From Streptomyces poonensis (GTDB taxonomy: Bacteria; Actinomycetota; Actinomycetes; Streptomycetales; Streptomycetaceae), in assembly GCF_014650915.1 (NCBI RefSeq), contig NZ_BMVW01000001.1, forward strand, positions 124,001 through 188,000: a stretch of 64,000 bases of DNA. Reading direction: 5' to 3'. The notes beneath the pieces are model-generated. The model made no database searches, had not been told where the DNA came from, and worked only from the letters and a program-made list of their open reading frames with translations. How positions within the stretch are numbered: position 1 is the stretch's first letter; each line of letters starts with the position of its first letter. The position numbers were made by a program, and so were the translations under genes. Below are positions 18,101 to 26,311 of the stretch, one piece after another.

Positions 18101-19114
18101 GACCGGGGTGCCGCCGGCACCGGCGAGTTCCCGCGTCCCGGGGCCGGGGCGCCGCACGCCGGGCTGCCGCAGCAGGGCGACGACGGGCAGTTCCGCCGTT
18201 CGGACATCTTCGGCGATCCCGGCGCGTCCCCGGCACAGAGCCGCTACCCCGCGCCCGGCCAGGGCAGCCCGCAGGACACCGGCCAGTACCCGGCAGCCGC
18301 TCAGGGCAATCCGCAGGAGACCGGCCAGTTCGCCGCGCCCGGCCAGGGCAGCCCGCAGGACACCGGCCAGTACCCCGCGCCCGCCCAGAGCCCGAACGGC
18401 ACCGGTCAGTTCGCCGCCGCGGGCTACGGGAACCATCAGGACCCGTCCACCGCGGGCTACGGGAACCACCAGGACCCGTCCGCCACGGGCCAGTTCGAGC
18501 GGCCGCAGCCGAACGGCGGCGCCGACTTCGGCGCGCCCGGCCGGCCGGACCGGCAGCGTCCGCCGATGCAGCAGCGGTCCGCGCGGCCGCAGGCTCCCGA
18601 GGCCCTGCCGCCCGCGGCGGGTCCGGGCGACGGCCGGACGCCGCTGTACGACACCCTGGAGACCAACTGGTTCCGCCAGAACGGCCGCGCGGCGGACGCC
18701 GGGCAGAGCAACAACGGCCATGGCCAGGCCGATGCCGTTCGCGGTGACGCCGGGCAGGCCAATGGCGCGGCGCAGCCGCCGGCCCCCGCGGCCGACCCGC
18801 ACCCGGCCGGCCAGGCCTCGGCGGGCTGGCGCACCTCCCCCAACGACGAGCTCGTCCGCCAGGCCGAGCGCGTCCGTCAGCCGTCGGCAGGCGGGATCAC
18901 CACGTCCGGCCTGCCGCGCCGGGTACCGCGCGCGAACCTCGTGCCGGGCACGGCTCAGCAGCAACAGCACCACACCGGTCCGCAGGTCTCGCGCGCGCCA
19001 GACGACGTGCGCGGCCGGCTGACCAATCTCCGTCGGGGCATCGCGCAGGGTCGCCAGGCCGGTACCGGCCAGACCGGCAGTTACCCGAGCCCCACTCACC
19101 AGCAGGAGCGTTAG
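15161..19114 (+). CDS. cvnA1: Conservon sensor kinase-like membrane protein CvnA1
   Basis: First protein of a four-gene conservon; CvnA proteins resemble sensor histidine kinases and work with CvnB-D at the membrane. 1317 residues. Membrane segments lie at about 75-95 and 386-408 around an extracellular nitrate-sensor-like helical domain, then a HAMP-like region. The phosphoacceptor-type LDHLATRMRRNGENLL has His531, the N-box ELLENAT has Asn606, and HDTGIGLS and GLFVVGRL complete the ATPase. From about residue 703 a 610-residue Gly/Gln/Pro-rich disordered tail follows, ending in a conserved block near 1243-1298. The GTG start directly follows an in-frame TAG. Gene number is provisional. Confidence 0.92.
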   Translation: MQGRFKRDGSASADPEPTGGTDRGSSPQHAQAPGAAEAGDSGERSGASGGTTPSAGPKNGTGSRMALRNWRISTRLVSLLALPVVAATTLGAMRISDSVEDIQQLDNMRLLTEMTKQATELAAALQSERDLSAGPLAHGASADDYTVKGVRDKTDTARKQFLKASQEINDAAQDGRLTGVKESLVGVARELIQLNDIRSSAYENEKNATLTVEAYHRLINQLLNLSQDMAEATSNPEMIQRTRALAAFSTAKEYASVQRAIIASALPANKTSFGELSESDRQYGLSALTSEDSELNSFGTIYGQDAAEELMRPISDGNATIKAVDLYADRVLSTETGLRSQEKRSYKDWIDAESVKIQQMKNIEGTLLDEMEQTARQLRSESERDAIISGALILLVLGISLVGAFVVARSMIRSLRRLQDTATKVAADRLPELVKQLSESDPQDVDTSVESVGLHSRDEIGQVAAAFDDVHREAVRLAAEQALLRGNVNAMFTNLSRRSQGLIQRQLSLISELESREADPDQLSSLFKLDHLATRMRRNGENLLVLAGEEPGRRWTRPVPLVDVLRAAASEVEQYERIELASVPATEVAGRVVNDLVHLLAELLENATSFSSPQTKVKVTGHALPDGRVLIEIHDTGIGLSPEDLAAINERLAAPPTVDVSVSRRMGLFVVGRLSQRHGIRIQLRPSDSGGTTALVMLPVDVAQGGRKPAPGKPGQGGPGGPSGGPAAAQAAAGAAAARRGGGLPGGGAPGGNRLAGAPQRGQVGAGQGPRAALPGSDQGGRPGGPRGPQGGPAVPPQGRPAGAGAGAFGGQAPGAPQDMTAAGTGAPQNFDDSGRQGGFAGGGSGLRQGGSLGEGGFGGQRQGGPGQGGRAQGGRGGFGDSAPAGDRTSGAGAPKQRQERSGRRRPQLPGRGGPRAELPGGSAQPRTPSWSDENAQPPVQRASLDAPRGHEEPDATAQMPRIDDRQGPGATTEMPHVGNDRGAAGTGEFPRPGAGAPHAGLPQQGDDGQFRRSDIFGDPGASPAQSRYPAPGQGSPQDTGQYPAAAQGNPQETGQFAAPGQGSPQDTGQYPAPAQSPNGTGQFAAAGYGNHQDPSTAGYGNHQDPSATGQFERPQPNGGADFGAPGRPDRQRPPMQQRSARPQAPEALPPAAGPGDGRTPLYDTLETNWFRQNGRAADAGQSNNGHGQADAVRGDAGQANGAAQPPAPAADPHPAGQASAGWRTSPNDELVRQAERVRQPSAGGITTSGLPRRVPRANLVPGTAQQQQHHTGPQVSRAPDDVRGRLTNLRRGIAQGRQAGTGQTGSYPSPTHQQER
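18241..18480 (+). repeat. Coding tandem repeats in the CvnA1 tail
   Basis: Degenerate units of about 13 codons (GQGSPQDTGQYPA, AQGNPQETGQFAA, again GQGSPQDTGQYPA, then a shorter copy) followed by two AGYGNHQDPS units. They lie within the disordered tail of CvnA1, where copy number is likely to vary between strains. Confidence 0.75.
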
Positions 19115-19537
19115 TTGAGCCAGATGAGCCAGGCGGCACAGAATCTCAACTGGTTGATCACCAACTTCGTGGACAACACCCCCGGGGTGTCCCACACCGT
19201 CGTCGTGTCCGCCGACGGACTCCTTCTGGCGATGTCCGAAGGCTTCCCGCGCGACCGCGCCGACCAGCTCGCGGCCGTCGCCTCGGGCCTCACCTCGCTC
19301 ACGGCCGGGGCCTCCCGGATCTTCGAGGGCGGGAACGTGGCCCAGACGGTCGTGGAGATGGAGCGCGGCTTCCTCTTCCTGATGTCCATCTCCGACGGTT
19401 CGTCGCTCGCGGTCCTGGCCCACCCGGACGGCGACATCGGCCTCATCGGCTACGAGATGGCACTGCTCGTCGACCGCGCGGGCGCCGTGCTCACGCCCGA
19501 CCTGCGTGCCGAACTGCAGGGCAGCCTGCTGCACTAG
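19115..19537 (+). CDS. cvnB1: Roadblock/LC7-domain protein CvnB1
   Basis: 140 residues, a single roadblock/LC7 fold of the type that partners small Ras-like GTPases (SHTVVVSADGLLLAMSEGFPRDRADQLAAVASGLTS in two parts). The TTG at 19115 is preferred: GGAG lies 6 nt upstream, whereas the ATG at 19124 would be 15 nt away, and the paralogue has the same length from its GTG. It starts on the base after the cvnA1 stop, so it is tightly coupled to it. Confidence 0.93.
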   Translation: MSQMSQAAQNLNWLITNFVDNTPGVSHTVVVSADGLLLAMSEGFPRDRADQLAAVASGLTSLTAGASRIFEGGNVAQTVVEMERGFLFLMSISDGSSLAVLAHPDGDIGLIGYEMALLVDRAGAVLTPDLRAELQGSLLH

Positions 19538-19638
19538 CTCCAGCTCGTCCCACGACCCCACACCGTCCGGCCGCCCCCGTCCCCCCACCGGCCCCGTCAG
19601 ACGGCACGACTGACCCTGCTGTCCCGCCCGGAGGATCC

Positions 19639-20037
19639 ATGACCCCGCCCACCGCTCATCATGATCCGTACGCCGAGCCGTACGGCGACGAGGGCGACCA
19701 GCCGCTGGTACGGCCGTACGCGATGACCGGCGGCCGGACCCGGCCGCGCTACCAGCTCGCCATCGAGGCGCTGATCAGCACGACGGCCGACCCCGCGGCG
19801 CTCATGGGGCTGCTCCCCGAGCACCAGCGCATCTGCCACCTGTGCCGTGAGGTGAAGTCGGTGGCCGAGGTGTCGGCCCTGCTGTCCATGCCGCTCGGTG
19901 TGGCACGGATCCTCGTCGCGGACCTGGCGGAGGCCGGACTCGTCGCGATCCACCAGCCCGGTGGCGACGAGAGCAACGGCGGCGCGCCGGACGTGACACT
20001 GCTCGAAAGGGTGCTCAGTGGACTTCGCAACCTCTGA
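19639..20037 (+). CDS. cvnC1: DUF742 protein CvnC1
   Basis: 132 residues. The DUF742 core begins at PLVRPYAMTGGRTRPRY and includes EHQRICHLCREVKSVAEVSALL and PLGVARILVADLAEAGLV, a winged-helix-like region, with a Cys-x2-Cys pair. ATG start with GGAGG 4 nt upstream. The last 20 bp overlap cvnD1. The molecular role of CvnC is not established beyond being part of the conservon complex. Confidence 0.92.
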   Translation: MTPPTAHHDPYAEPYGDEGDQPLVRPYAMTGGRTRPRYQLAIEALISTTADPAALMGLLPEHQRICHLCREVKSVAEVSALLSMPLGVARILVADLAEAGLVAIHQPGGDESNGGAPDVTLLERVLSGLRNL

Positions 20038-20593
20038 CGCGGGGAGGTCGACCACCTCCGCGAAGATCGTGGTGGCCGGCGGCTTCGGCGTGGGCAAGAC
20101 CACGTTCGTCGGCGCCGTCTCGGAGATCAACCCGCTGCGCACGGAGGCCGTCATGACGTCTGCTTCGGCGGGCATCGACGACCTCACCCACACCGGGGAC
20201 AAGACCACCACCACGGTGGCCATGGACTTCGGCCGCATCACCCTGGACCAGGACCTCATCCTGTATCTGTTCGGCACCCCCGGCCAGGACCGCTTCTGGT
20301 TCATGTGGGACGACCTGGTCCGCGGCGCCATCGGCGCCGTCGTCCTCGTCGACACCCGTCGGCTGGCCGACTGCTTCCCGGCCGTCGACTACTTCGAGAA
20401 CAGCGGCCTGCCCTTCGTCGTGGCTCTCAACGGCTTCGACGGCCAGCAGCCCTACCAGCCCGAAGAGGTCCGCGAAGCCCTGCAGATCGGCCCCGACACC
20501 CCCATCATCACCACCGACGCCCGCCACCGCGCGGACGCGAAGAGCGCGCTGATCACGCTGGTGGAGCACGCGCTCATGGCACGATTGCGGTAA
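20018..20593 (+). CDS. cvnD1: Conservon small GTPase CvnD1
   Basis: 191 residues, Ras-like ATP/GTP-binding protein. The P-loop is GGFGVGKTTFVG, the switch-II region FGTPGQDRFWF, and the base-recognition motif NGFD in place of NKxD. The GTG start lies inside cvnC1 (20-bp overlap), a sign of translational coupling. It is almost identical to CvnD2: I count three differences over about 179 residues and about 17 nucleotide differences in 540. Confidence 0.94.
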   Translation: MDFATSDAGRSTTSAKIVVAGGFGVGKTTFVGAVSEINPLRTEAVMTSASAGIDDLTHTGDKTTTTVAMDFGRITLDQDLILYLFGTPGQDRFWFMWDDLVRGAIGAVVLVDTRRLADCFPAVDYFENSGLPFVVALNGFDGQQPYQPEEVREALQIGPDTPIITTDARHRADAKSALITLVEHALMARLR

Positions 20594-21019
20594 GACGTCC
20601 CGGACATCCCCGCCGTCCCGTACGCACCGTTGCACCGGCTTGCCCCGTCCGGATCCAGCATCCAAGTCGTCAGTGCCGTACGGAAGTTGCCGTAGTTACA
20701 CGGATGCCGACTGTGTCGTTTGACACGGTCGGCATCGGTGTTCATAACGTTTCGACAGAGATATGCGGTGGTACGGCCACGCGTCGCGATCGGACGGTGC
20801 CACTCCGCTCACAAAGCTCCCGTCTTTTGCCGCGGCTCGCTCTTTATGACCGTTTTATTCGGGACTTACATCACGTGCAATCAGCGCTTTCCGGTGTTTG
20901 GAAGAGCGCAGGCTGACGTGCTGGAATGCCTGAACTGCCCAATAGTCAAAGACGTACTAGGGCCTGGAGTCACCCACGCGGCACGACGTAGGTGCCGGCG
21001 CCGAGAGGTTGTTGGTCGA
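20594..21019. other. Intergenic region between the two conservons
   Basis: 426 bp holding the hairpin at 20703-20736 and then a comparatively AT-rich stretch (about 20740-20900) likely to contain the cvnA2 promoter. The cvnA2 frame is open upstream to 20720, but that part has no CvnA character and is treated as untranslated. Confidence 0.5.
20703..20736 (+). terminator. Probable cvn1 operon terminator
   Basis: 15-bp arms beginning GATGCCGAC with a GTTT loop and one G-U type pair, 110 bp after the cvnD1 stop. No T-run. Confidence 0.6.
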
Positions 21020-24000
21020 GTGAGGCGAAGCAAGAACAGTCCCGAGCCGTCGGCGCGGGGCAACTTCACCCCGCCGCCGCGCGGGGCGGCACCCGCACAA
21101 GTGTCCGGCCCCGAGACGCCGGCCGCGGCCGCTCCCGGCGGCAGCGGAAACCGTCTCTCGCCGCGCAACTGGCGGGTGCCGACCCGGCTGAACGCGATCC
21201 TGCTCATACCCGTGCTCGTGGGCCTGGTCATGGGCGGCTTCCAGGTGAAGAGCTCGATCGACACCTGGCAGGAGGCCGAGGACGCGGAGAACACCGCCCG
21301 TCTCGTGCAGGCCTCCCTCGTCTACGCGAACGCCCTCTACAACGAGCGCGACCTCACCGCCGCTCCCCTGCTGCAGGGCAAGGGCCAGGACGACGAGACG
21401 GTCACCAAGGCCCGCGCGGCCAGCGACGAGGCCGCCGATGCCTTCGACGCCGCCACGAGGAGCATGCCGCAGAAGGACGGCCTGGAGCGCCGTCTGAAGA
21501 TCTTCAAGAATGTCGAGCCCAACCTGGAGAAGCTGCGCGCGAACGCGTACACCTCCAAGCTCACCGGGGTGCAGACCGAGGAGGGTTACACCGAGGTAGC
21601 CCACCCCCTGATGGAGTTCGCCAACGAGCTCGGTCTCGGCACCGGCAACATCACCAGCTACGGCCGTGCGGTCTACGCGATCTCGCTCACCAAGGCCGCG
21701 CTGTCGCTGGAGCGCTCGATCGGCATGCACCTGCTGGTCGAGCCCGGTCCCGGCGCCGGCAGCCTGGCCAGCCAGCGCACCGCCCTCGCCTCGTACGCCT
21801 ACCTCGAGCGCATCGCCATGGAGGAGTTCCTCGGAGGCGGCACCGAGGCCGACGCGCAGCGGCTCGACGAGGAGACCGCCGACGTCAAGGCCGAGGCCGC
21901 GGAGCTGGCCAAGAAGGCCAAGGCGGAGGCCGACGCCGCGGGCGAGGACTACGTGGCCCCGCCGGCCGACCCCACGGACATGGTCGCCGCGCTCGCGGGC
22001 CTGGACTCGACCCAGCCCGACGCCCGTGCCGCGCTCGCCGCGAAGGGCATCACGCCGGAGAACTGGTGGGCGGTCAACACCCTGAAGTTCGACGCCTACG
22101 GCGCGATCGAGTCAGACATGGCCGACGCGGCCGTGGCCGAGGCCGCGTCCATCGCCGACGACGCCAAGACGGACGCCTTCATCACCGCCGCGATCGTGGT
22201 GCTCGCCCTGCTCGCCGCGTTCATCATCGCCGGGCGCATGGCCCGCCAGATGAGCCGCTCGATGCGCCAGCTCCGCTCCGCCGCCTTCGGTGTCGCCGAG
22301 CAGCGTCTGCCGGCACTGGTCGACCAGCTCTCGCGCACCGACCCGGGCCGCGTGAACACCCGTGTCGAGCCCATCCCGATCCACACCACGGACGAGATCG
22401 GCGAGGTCGCCCGCGCCTTCGACCAGGTGCACCGCGAGGCCGTCCGGCTCGCCGCCGAGCAGGCCCTGCTGCGGGGCAACATCAACGCCATCTTCACCAA
22501 CCTCTCGCGCCGCAACCAGTCGCTGATCGAGGGCCAGCTGACCCTCATCACCGACCTGGAGAACAACGAGGCCGACCCGGACCAGCTGGAGAACCTCTTC
22601 CGGCTGGACCACCTCGCGACCCGTATGCGCCGCAACGGCGAGAACCTCCTCGTCCTCGCGGGCGAGGAGCCCGGCCGCCGCTGGGACCAGCCGGTGCCGC
22701 TGATCGACGTGCTGCGCGCCGCCTCCTCCGAGGTGGAGCAGTACGAGCGCATCGAGCTGTCCGGTGTCCCCGAGGCCGAGATCCACGGCCGCGCCGTGAC
22801 CGACCTCGTGCACCTGCTGGCCGAGCTGCTGGAGAACGCCACCACGTTCTCCTCGCCGCAGACCAAGGTCCGCGTCACCGCGACCCGGCTGCCCGACGGC
22901 CGGATCATGGTCGAGATCCACGACAAGGGCATCGGCCTGACCGCCGAGGACTTCGCGGACATCAACCACAAGCTGGCCAACCCGCCGACCGTCGACGCCG
23001 CGATCTCGCAGCGCATGGGCCTGTTCGTGGTCGGCCGGCTCTCCGACCGGCACGGCATCCGCGTCCAGCTGCGCCCCTCCGGCGAGCAGGCGGGCACCAC
23101 CTCGCTGGTCATGCTCCCGGACGCCATCACCCACGGTGGCGGTGGCGAGCAGCAGCCGCAGGCGGACGAGTTCACGGTCTCGCAGATCATCCCGGAGCAG
23201 CAGACGTACCAGGCGCCCTCGGACCAGCTGCGGACGGCCGCGGAGCTCGGCTTCGACGACAGCCGCTACTCCGAGGTCCCGAACGACCTCCGCGGGCTGG
23301 ACCCGGTCGGCCGCTCCCTGATGCGCGAGAACCGCCGCGCGGCCCTGGAGGCCCAGGCACAGCACGGCCACCCTGTCGAGAACCAGGCGAACCAGGCGGG
23401 CCAGGCGCACCAGGACACCCCCGAGGCCCCTGCGTACGGCGACGGCTTCGAGGCGGCCCAGCAGGCGTACGACACCGGCCAGACGCCTTACCCCGGCCGG
23501 CAGGCGGGCTACGACCAGCAGACGGCGTACGGCGAGCCGCAGCAGCCCGCGTACGACGACTCCTACTTCCCGCCGAACGGCGCCGTGCCGCAGGGCGAGT
23601 CCTTCCCCGCGACCAGCGCCTATCCCGGGCCCTCCTATGCGGAGCCGGCCCAGGACGAGGCGACCGGCACGCACGCCGCTCCGACCGAGTCGTTCCCCGC
23701 CTTCCAGGAGGCCTCCTACCGGGACGACTGGCCGCAGCAGGACGGCTACCAGGGCGGCTACCCGTCCGAGTACGCTCCGGAACCGGAATCTTCGCAGGCC
23801 GCTGACGTGAACGAGGCGGACCGCGTAGGCTTCGACCGTCCGGGACCGGCTCCCTCCACCGTCCACGAGCTGACCGACTCCGGGCTGCCGCGCCGCGGCT
23901 CCCCCGCGAACGGCGCCGGCCGGCAGCAAGGGTCGCAGGACCCGGCGGCCACGGGGGCGGACGGCGAGTGGCGTTCCGCCAACGACGAGCGGTGGCAGCA

Positions 24001-24256
24001 GGCCTCGCAGCTCCGTAAGCCCAAGGCGGGCGGAGTGACCTCGTCCGGCCTGCCGCGGCGGGTGCCCAAGGCCAATCTGGTCGAGGGGGCCGCCGCATCG
24101 ACCCCCCAGGGAGGCCCACAGGTCTCCCGCGCCCCCGAGGATGTCCGGGGCAGGCTGAGCAACCTGCGCCGGGGAGTCCAGCGGGGACGCAACTCAGGCA
24201 GTGAAACGAACGGCCAGGGCTTCGGTCCTGACAGCACCTACAACCAGGAGCGTTAG
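21020..24256 (+). CDS. cvnA2: Conservon sensor kinase-like membrane protein CvnA2
   Basis: Paralogue of CvnA1 heading the second conservon, 1078 residues from the GTG at 21020 (VRRSKNSPEPSARGN) with GAGAGG 11 nt upstream. Membrane segments at about 57-76 and 387-408 flank a sensor region different from that of CvnA1, so the two probably sense different inputs. The kinase core is well conserved: LDHLATRMRRNGENLL with His531 and ELLENAT with Asn606, the same numbering as CvnA1. A disordered tail starts near residue 715 and ends with the block GLPRRVPKANLVEG ... SRAPEDVRGRLSNLRRG, matching CvnA1. Confidence 0.92.
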   Translation: MRRSKNSPEPSARGNFTPPPRGAAPAQVSGPETPAAAAPGGSGNRLSPRNWRVPTRLNAILLIPVLVGLVMGGFQVKSSIDTWQEAEDAENTARLVQASLVYANALYNERDLTAAPLLQGKGQDDETVTKARAASDEAADAFDAATRSMPQKDGLERRLKIFKNVEPNLEKLRANAYTSKLTGVQTEEGYTEVAHPLMEFANELGLGTGNITSYGRAVYAISLTKAALSLERSIGMHLLVEPGPGAGSLASQRTALASYAYLERIAMEEFLGGGTEADAQRLDEETADVKAEAAELAKKAKAEADAAGEDYVAPPADPTDMVAALAGLDSTQPDARAALAAKGITPENWWAVNTLKFDAYGAIESDMADAAVAEAASIADDAKTDAFITAAIVVLALLAAFIIAGRMARQMSRSMRQLRSAAFGVAEQRLPALVDQLSRTDPGRVNTRVEPIPIHTTDEIGEVARAFDQVHREAVRLAAEQALLRGNINAIFTNLSRRNQSLIEGQLTLITDLENNEADPDQLENLFRLDHLATRMRRNGENLLVLAGEEPGRRWDQPVPLIDVLRAASSEVEQYERIELSGVPEAEIHGRAVTDLVHLLAELLENATTFSSPQTKVRVTATRLPDGRIMVEIHDKGIGLTAEDFADINHKLANPPTVDAAISQRMGLFVVGRLSDRHGIRVQLRPSGEQAGTTSLVMLPDAITHGGGGEQQPQADEFTVSQIIPEQQTYQAPSDQLRTAAELGFDDSRYSEVPNDLRGLDPVGRSLMRENRRAALEAQAQHGHPVENQANQAGQAHQDTPEAPAYGDGFEAAQQAYDTGQTPYPGRQAGYDQQTAYGEPQQPAYDDSYFPPNGAVPQGESFPATSAYPGPSYAEPAQDEATGTHAAPTESFPAFQEASYRDDWPQQDGYQGGYPSEYAPEPESSQAADVNEADRVGFDRPGPAPSTVHELTDSGLPRRGSPANGAGRQQGSQDPAATGADGEWRSANDERWQQASQLRKPKAGGVTSSGLPRRVPKANLVEGAAASTPQGGPQVSRAPEDVRGRLSNLRRGVQRGRNSGSETNGQGFGPDSTYNQER

Positions 24257-24257
24257 T

Positions 24258-24680
24258 GTGAGCCCGATGAGCCAGGCGGCACAGAACCTGAACTGGTTGA
24301 TCACCAACTTCGTGGACAACACCCCGGGGGTGTCCCACACGGTGGTGGTCTCCGCCGACGGACTCCTTCTGGCGATGTCCGAAGGCTTCCCCCGCGACCG
24401 CGCCGACCAGCTCGCGGCCGTCGCCTCCGGACTGACCTCGCTGACCGCGGGCGCCTCCCGGATCTTCGAGGGCGGCAGCGTGAACCAGACGGTTGTGGAG
24501 ATGGAGCGAGGGTTCCTCTTCATCATGTCCATCTCCGACGGTTCGTCGCTCGCGGTCCTCGCTCACCCGGAAGCGGACATCGGCCTCATCGGGTACGAAA
24601 TGGCGCTCCTGGTGGACCGTGCCGGTACGGTCCTGACCCCCGATCTGCGTGCGGAGCTCCAAGGGAGCCTTCTCAACTAA
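24258..24680 (+). CDS. cvnB2: Roadblock/LC7-domain protein CvnB2
   Basis: 140 residues, close paralogue of CvnB1 (SHTVVVSADGLLLAMSEGFP is identical). The GTG at 24258 has GGAG 7 nt upstream; the ATG three codons later is an alternative start. Only one base separates it from the cvnA2 stop. Expected to bind the CvnD2 GTPase and CvnA2 at the membrane. Confidence 0.93.
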   Translation: MSPMSQAAQNLNWLITNFVDNTPGVSHTVVVSADGLLLAMSEGFPRDRADQLAAVASGLTSLTAGASRIFEGGSVNQTVVEMERGFLFIMSISDGSSLAVLAHPEADIGLIGYEMALLVDRAGTVLTPDLRAELQGSLLN

Positions 24681-24776
24681 CAGACAGACGGTGCGTTTTC
24701 GCGTCCCGTGGCCGTAAGGTTTCGGGACGCGGCTTCCACAGTGATGGATGCCCGGCACAGTCGGAGGAGGAGAAAA

Positions 24777-25358
24777 GTGGCAACACCCCCAGGCGGTTCG
24801 TCTTCGGGCAACTGGTCCTACGGCCCTGGCCAGGGTCAGGGCCAGGGTGAGCAGAACCGGTACAACTTCCCCTCCGCACCCAGCCAGCACCGGCAGCCGT
24901 ACGCGCACCCGGGCCCCCAGGGGCCGGGGCAGTCGCCGTACGACCAGCCGCAGGCACCGCGCATCCAGCCCGTGCAGCCGCAACGCCGCACCCCTGAGCC
25001 GTCGCCCTCCGGGGCGTCGAACCCCCTGGTGCGCCCGTACGCCATGACGGGCGGCCGCACCAGGCCGCGCTACCAGCTCGCCATCGAGGCGCTGGTGCAC
25101 ACCACCGCGCAGCCGCACCAGATGCAGGGGCAACTGCCCGAGCATCAGCGGATCTGCAACCTCTGCCGAGAGATCAAGTCGGTCGCCGAGATCTCGGCGC
25201 TGCTGACCATTCCCCTCGGCGTGGCCAGGATCCTCGTCGCCGACTTGGCGGAGGCGGGCCTGGTCGCCATCCATCAGCCCGGCGGCGACGAGAACGCCGG
25301 TGGCCAGCCAGACGTGACACTGCTCGAAAGGGTGCTCAGTGGACTTCGCAAGCTCTAG
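24777..25358 (+). CDS. cvnC2: DUF742 protein CvnC2
   Basis: 193 residues from the GTG at 24777, preceded by a strong GGAGGAGG. It carries a Gly/Gln/Pro-rich N-terminal extension of about 80 residues absent from CvnC1, then the same DUF742 core (PLVRPYAMTGGRTRPRY, HQRICNLCREIKSVAEIS). The 3' end overlaps cvnD2 by 20 bp, exactly as in the first conservon. Confidence 0.92.
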   Translation: MATPPGGSSSGNWSYGPGQGQGQGEQNRYNFPSAPSQHRQPYAHPGPQGPGQSPYDQPQAPRIQPVQPQRRTPEPSPSGASNPLVRPYAMTGGRTRPRYQLAIEALVHTTAQPHQMQGQLPEHQRICNLCREIKSVAEISALLTIPLGVARILVADLAEAGLVAIHQPGGDENAGGQPDVTLLERVLSGLRKL

Positions 25359-25929
25359 CGGAGGGCCGGTTTCTCAGAGTCGCTCCACCACCTCCGCGAA
25401 GATCGTGGTGGCCGGCGGCTTCGGCGTGGGCAAGACCACGTTCGTCGGCGCCGTCTCGGAGATCAACCCGCTGCGCACAGAGGCCGTCATGACGTCTGCT
25501 TCGGCGGGCATCGACGACCTCACCCACACCGGGGACAAGACCACCACCACGGTGGCCATGGACTTCGGCCGCATCACCCTGGACCAGGACCTCATCCTGT
25601 ACCTGTTCGGCACCCCCGGCCAGGACCGCTTCTGGTTCATGTGGGACGACCTGGTCCGCGGCGCCATCGGCGCCATCGTCCTCGTCGACACCCGCCGCCT
25701 CGCCGACTGCTTCCCGGCCGTCGACTACTTCGAGAACAGCGGCCTGCCCTTCGTCATCGCCCTCAACGGCTTCGACGGCCAGCAGCCCTACCAGCCCGAC
25801 GAGGTCCGCGAAGCCCTCCAGATCGGCCCCGACACCCCCATCATCACCACCGACGCCCGCCACCGCGCGGACGCGAAGAGCGCGCTGATCACCCTGGTGG
25901 AGCACGCGCTGATGGCGCGGCTGCGCTAG
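25339..25929 (+). CDS. cvnD2: Conservon small GTPase CvnD2
   Basis: 196 residues; P-loop GGFGVGKTTFVG, FGTPGQDRFWF and NGFD as in CvnD1. It differs from CvnD1 mainly in a 5-residue insertion near the N-terminus and three conservative substitutions (two Val to Ile, one Glu to Asp). Last gene of the second conservon, followed by a strong terminator. Confidence 0.94.
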   Translation: MDFASSSGGPVSQSRSTTSAKIVVAGGFGVGKTTFVGAVSEINPLRTEAVMTSASAGIDDLTHTGDKTTTTVAMDFGRITLDQDLILYLFGTPGQDRFWFMWDDLVRGAIGAIVLVDTRRLADCFPAVDYFENSGLPFVIALNGFDGQQPYQPDEVREALQIGPDTPIITTDARHRADAKSALITLVEHALMARLR

Positions 25930-25951
25930 CACCGCCGCACAGCACGACCAG

Positions 25952-25988
25952 AGGGGGAGCCCTCTCCGAACCGGAGAGGGCTCCCCCT
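25952..25988 (+). terminator. cvn2 operon terminator
   Basis: Perfect 16-bp arms (AGGGGGAGCCCTCTCC and complement) with a 5-nt loop followed by a short T-run, 22 bp after the cvnD2 stop. Confidence 0.9.
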
Positions 25989-26011
25989 TTCGTGTGCCGC
26001 TGCACGTGCCA

Positions 26012-26041
26012 AAGGGGCCCACCCGGCCGGGTGGGCCCCTT
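26012..26041 (-). terminator. accBE terminator, back to back with the cvn2 terminator
   Basis: Perfect 15-bp self-complementary arms (AAGGGGCCCACCCGG and complement) with no separate loop, 17 bp past the accE stop on the reverse strand. Confidence 0.85.
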
Positions 26042-26058
26042 CACGGGGTCGTACGGGC

Positions 26059-26253
26059 TCAGCGCCAGCTGTGCGGGGCCCGGAAGCCGGACTCGCGTTC
26101 CAGACGGCGCCAGCCGGCCCGGTCGCGGCCGCGGTGGGCCGGGGCCGTCTCGGTGGGGCGGGCCGCCGCGCGGGCCATCAGGACGGCCGTGATGGCGGCG
26201 ACCTCCTCGGGCCCTGCGTGGCCCCTCTCGACGCGGATGTCAGGGATGTTCAT
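26059..26253 (-). CDS. accE: Acyl-CoA carboxylase epsilon subunit
   Basis: 64 residues. The pattern IRVERGHAGPEEVAAITAVL followed by an Arg-rich linker and a C-terminal GWRRLERESGFRAPHSWR is typical of the small actinobacterial epsilon subunit that stabilises the alpha/beta carboxylase. ATG start. It follows accB after 58 bp in the same direction; the biotinylated alpha subunit is not in this window. Confidence 0.92.
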   Translation of the reverse strand: MNIPDIRVERGHAGPEEVAAITAVLMARAAARPTETAPAHRGRDRAGWRRLERESGFRAPHSWR

Positions 26254-26311
26254 GAGGCTCGAGTCTCCGTGAATGAGGTTGCCGCGGAGCTACCGCGGGG
26301 GAACCGCCGCG

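Noticed and set aside
15347..19588. A very long reverse-strand open frame over cvnA1, and several others over cvnA2, ilvB and the GGDEF gene.
   Set aside because: Long antisense frames are expected in DNA with this GC content. Their translations are low complexity with no domains, and the opposite strand has clear families.
20720..21019. An N-terminal extension of cvnA2 of up to 100 residues.
   Set aside because: The sequence does not resemble CvnA and would cross AT-rich promoter-like DNA. The GTG at 21020 has a reasonable ribosome-binding site.
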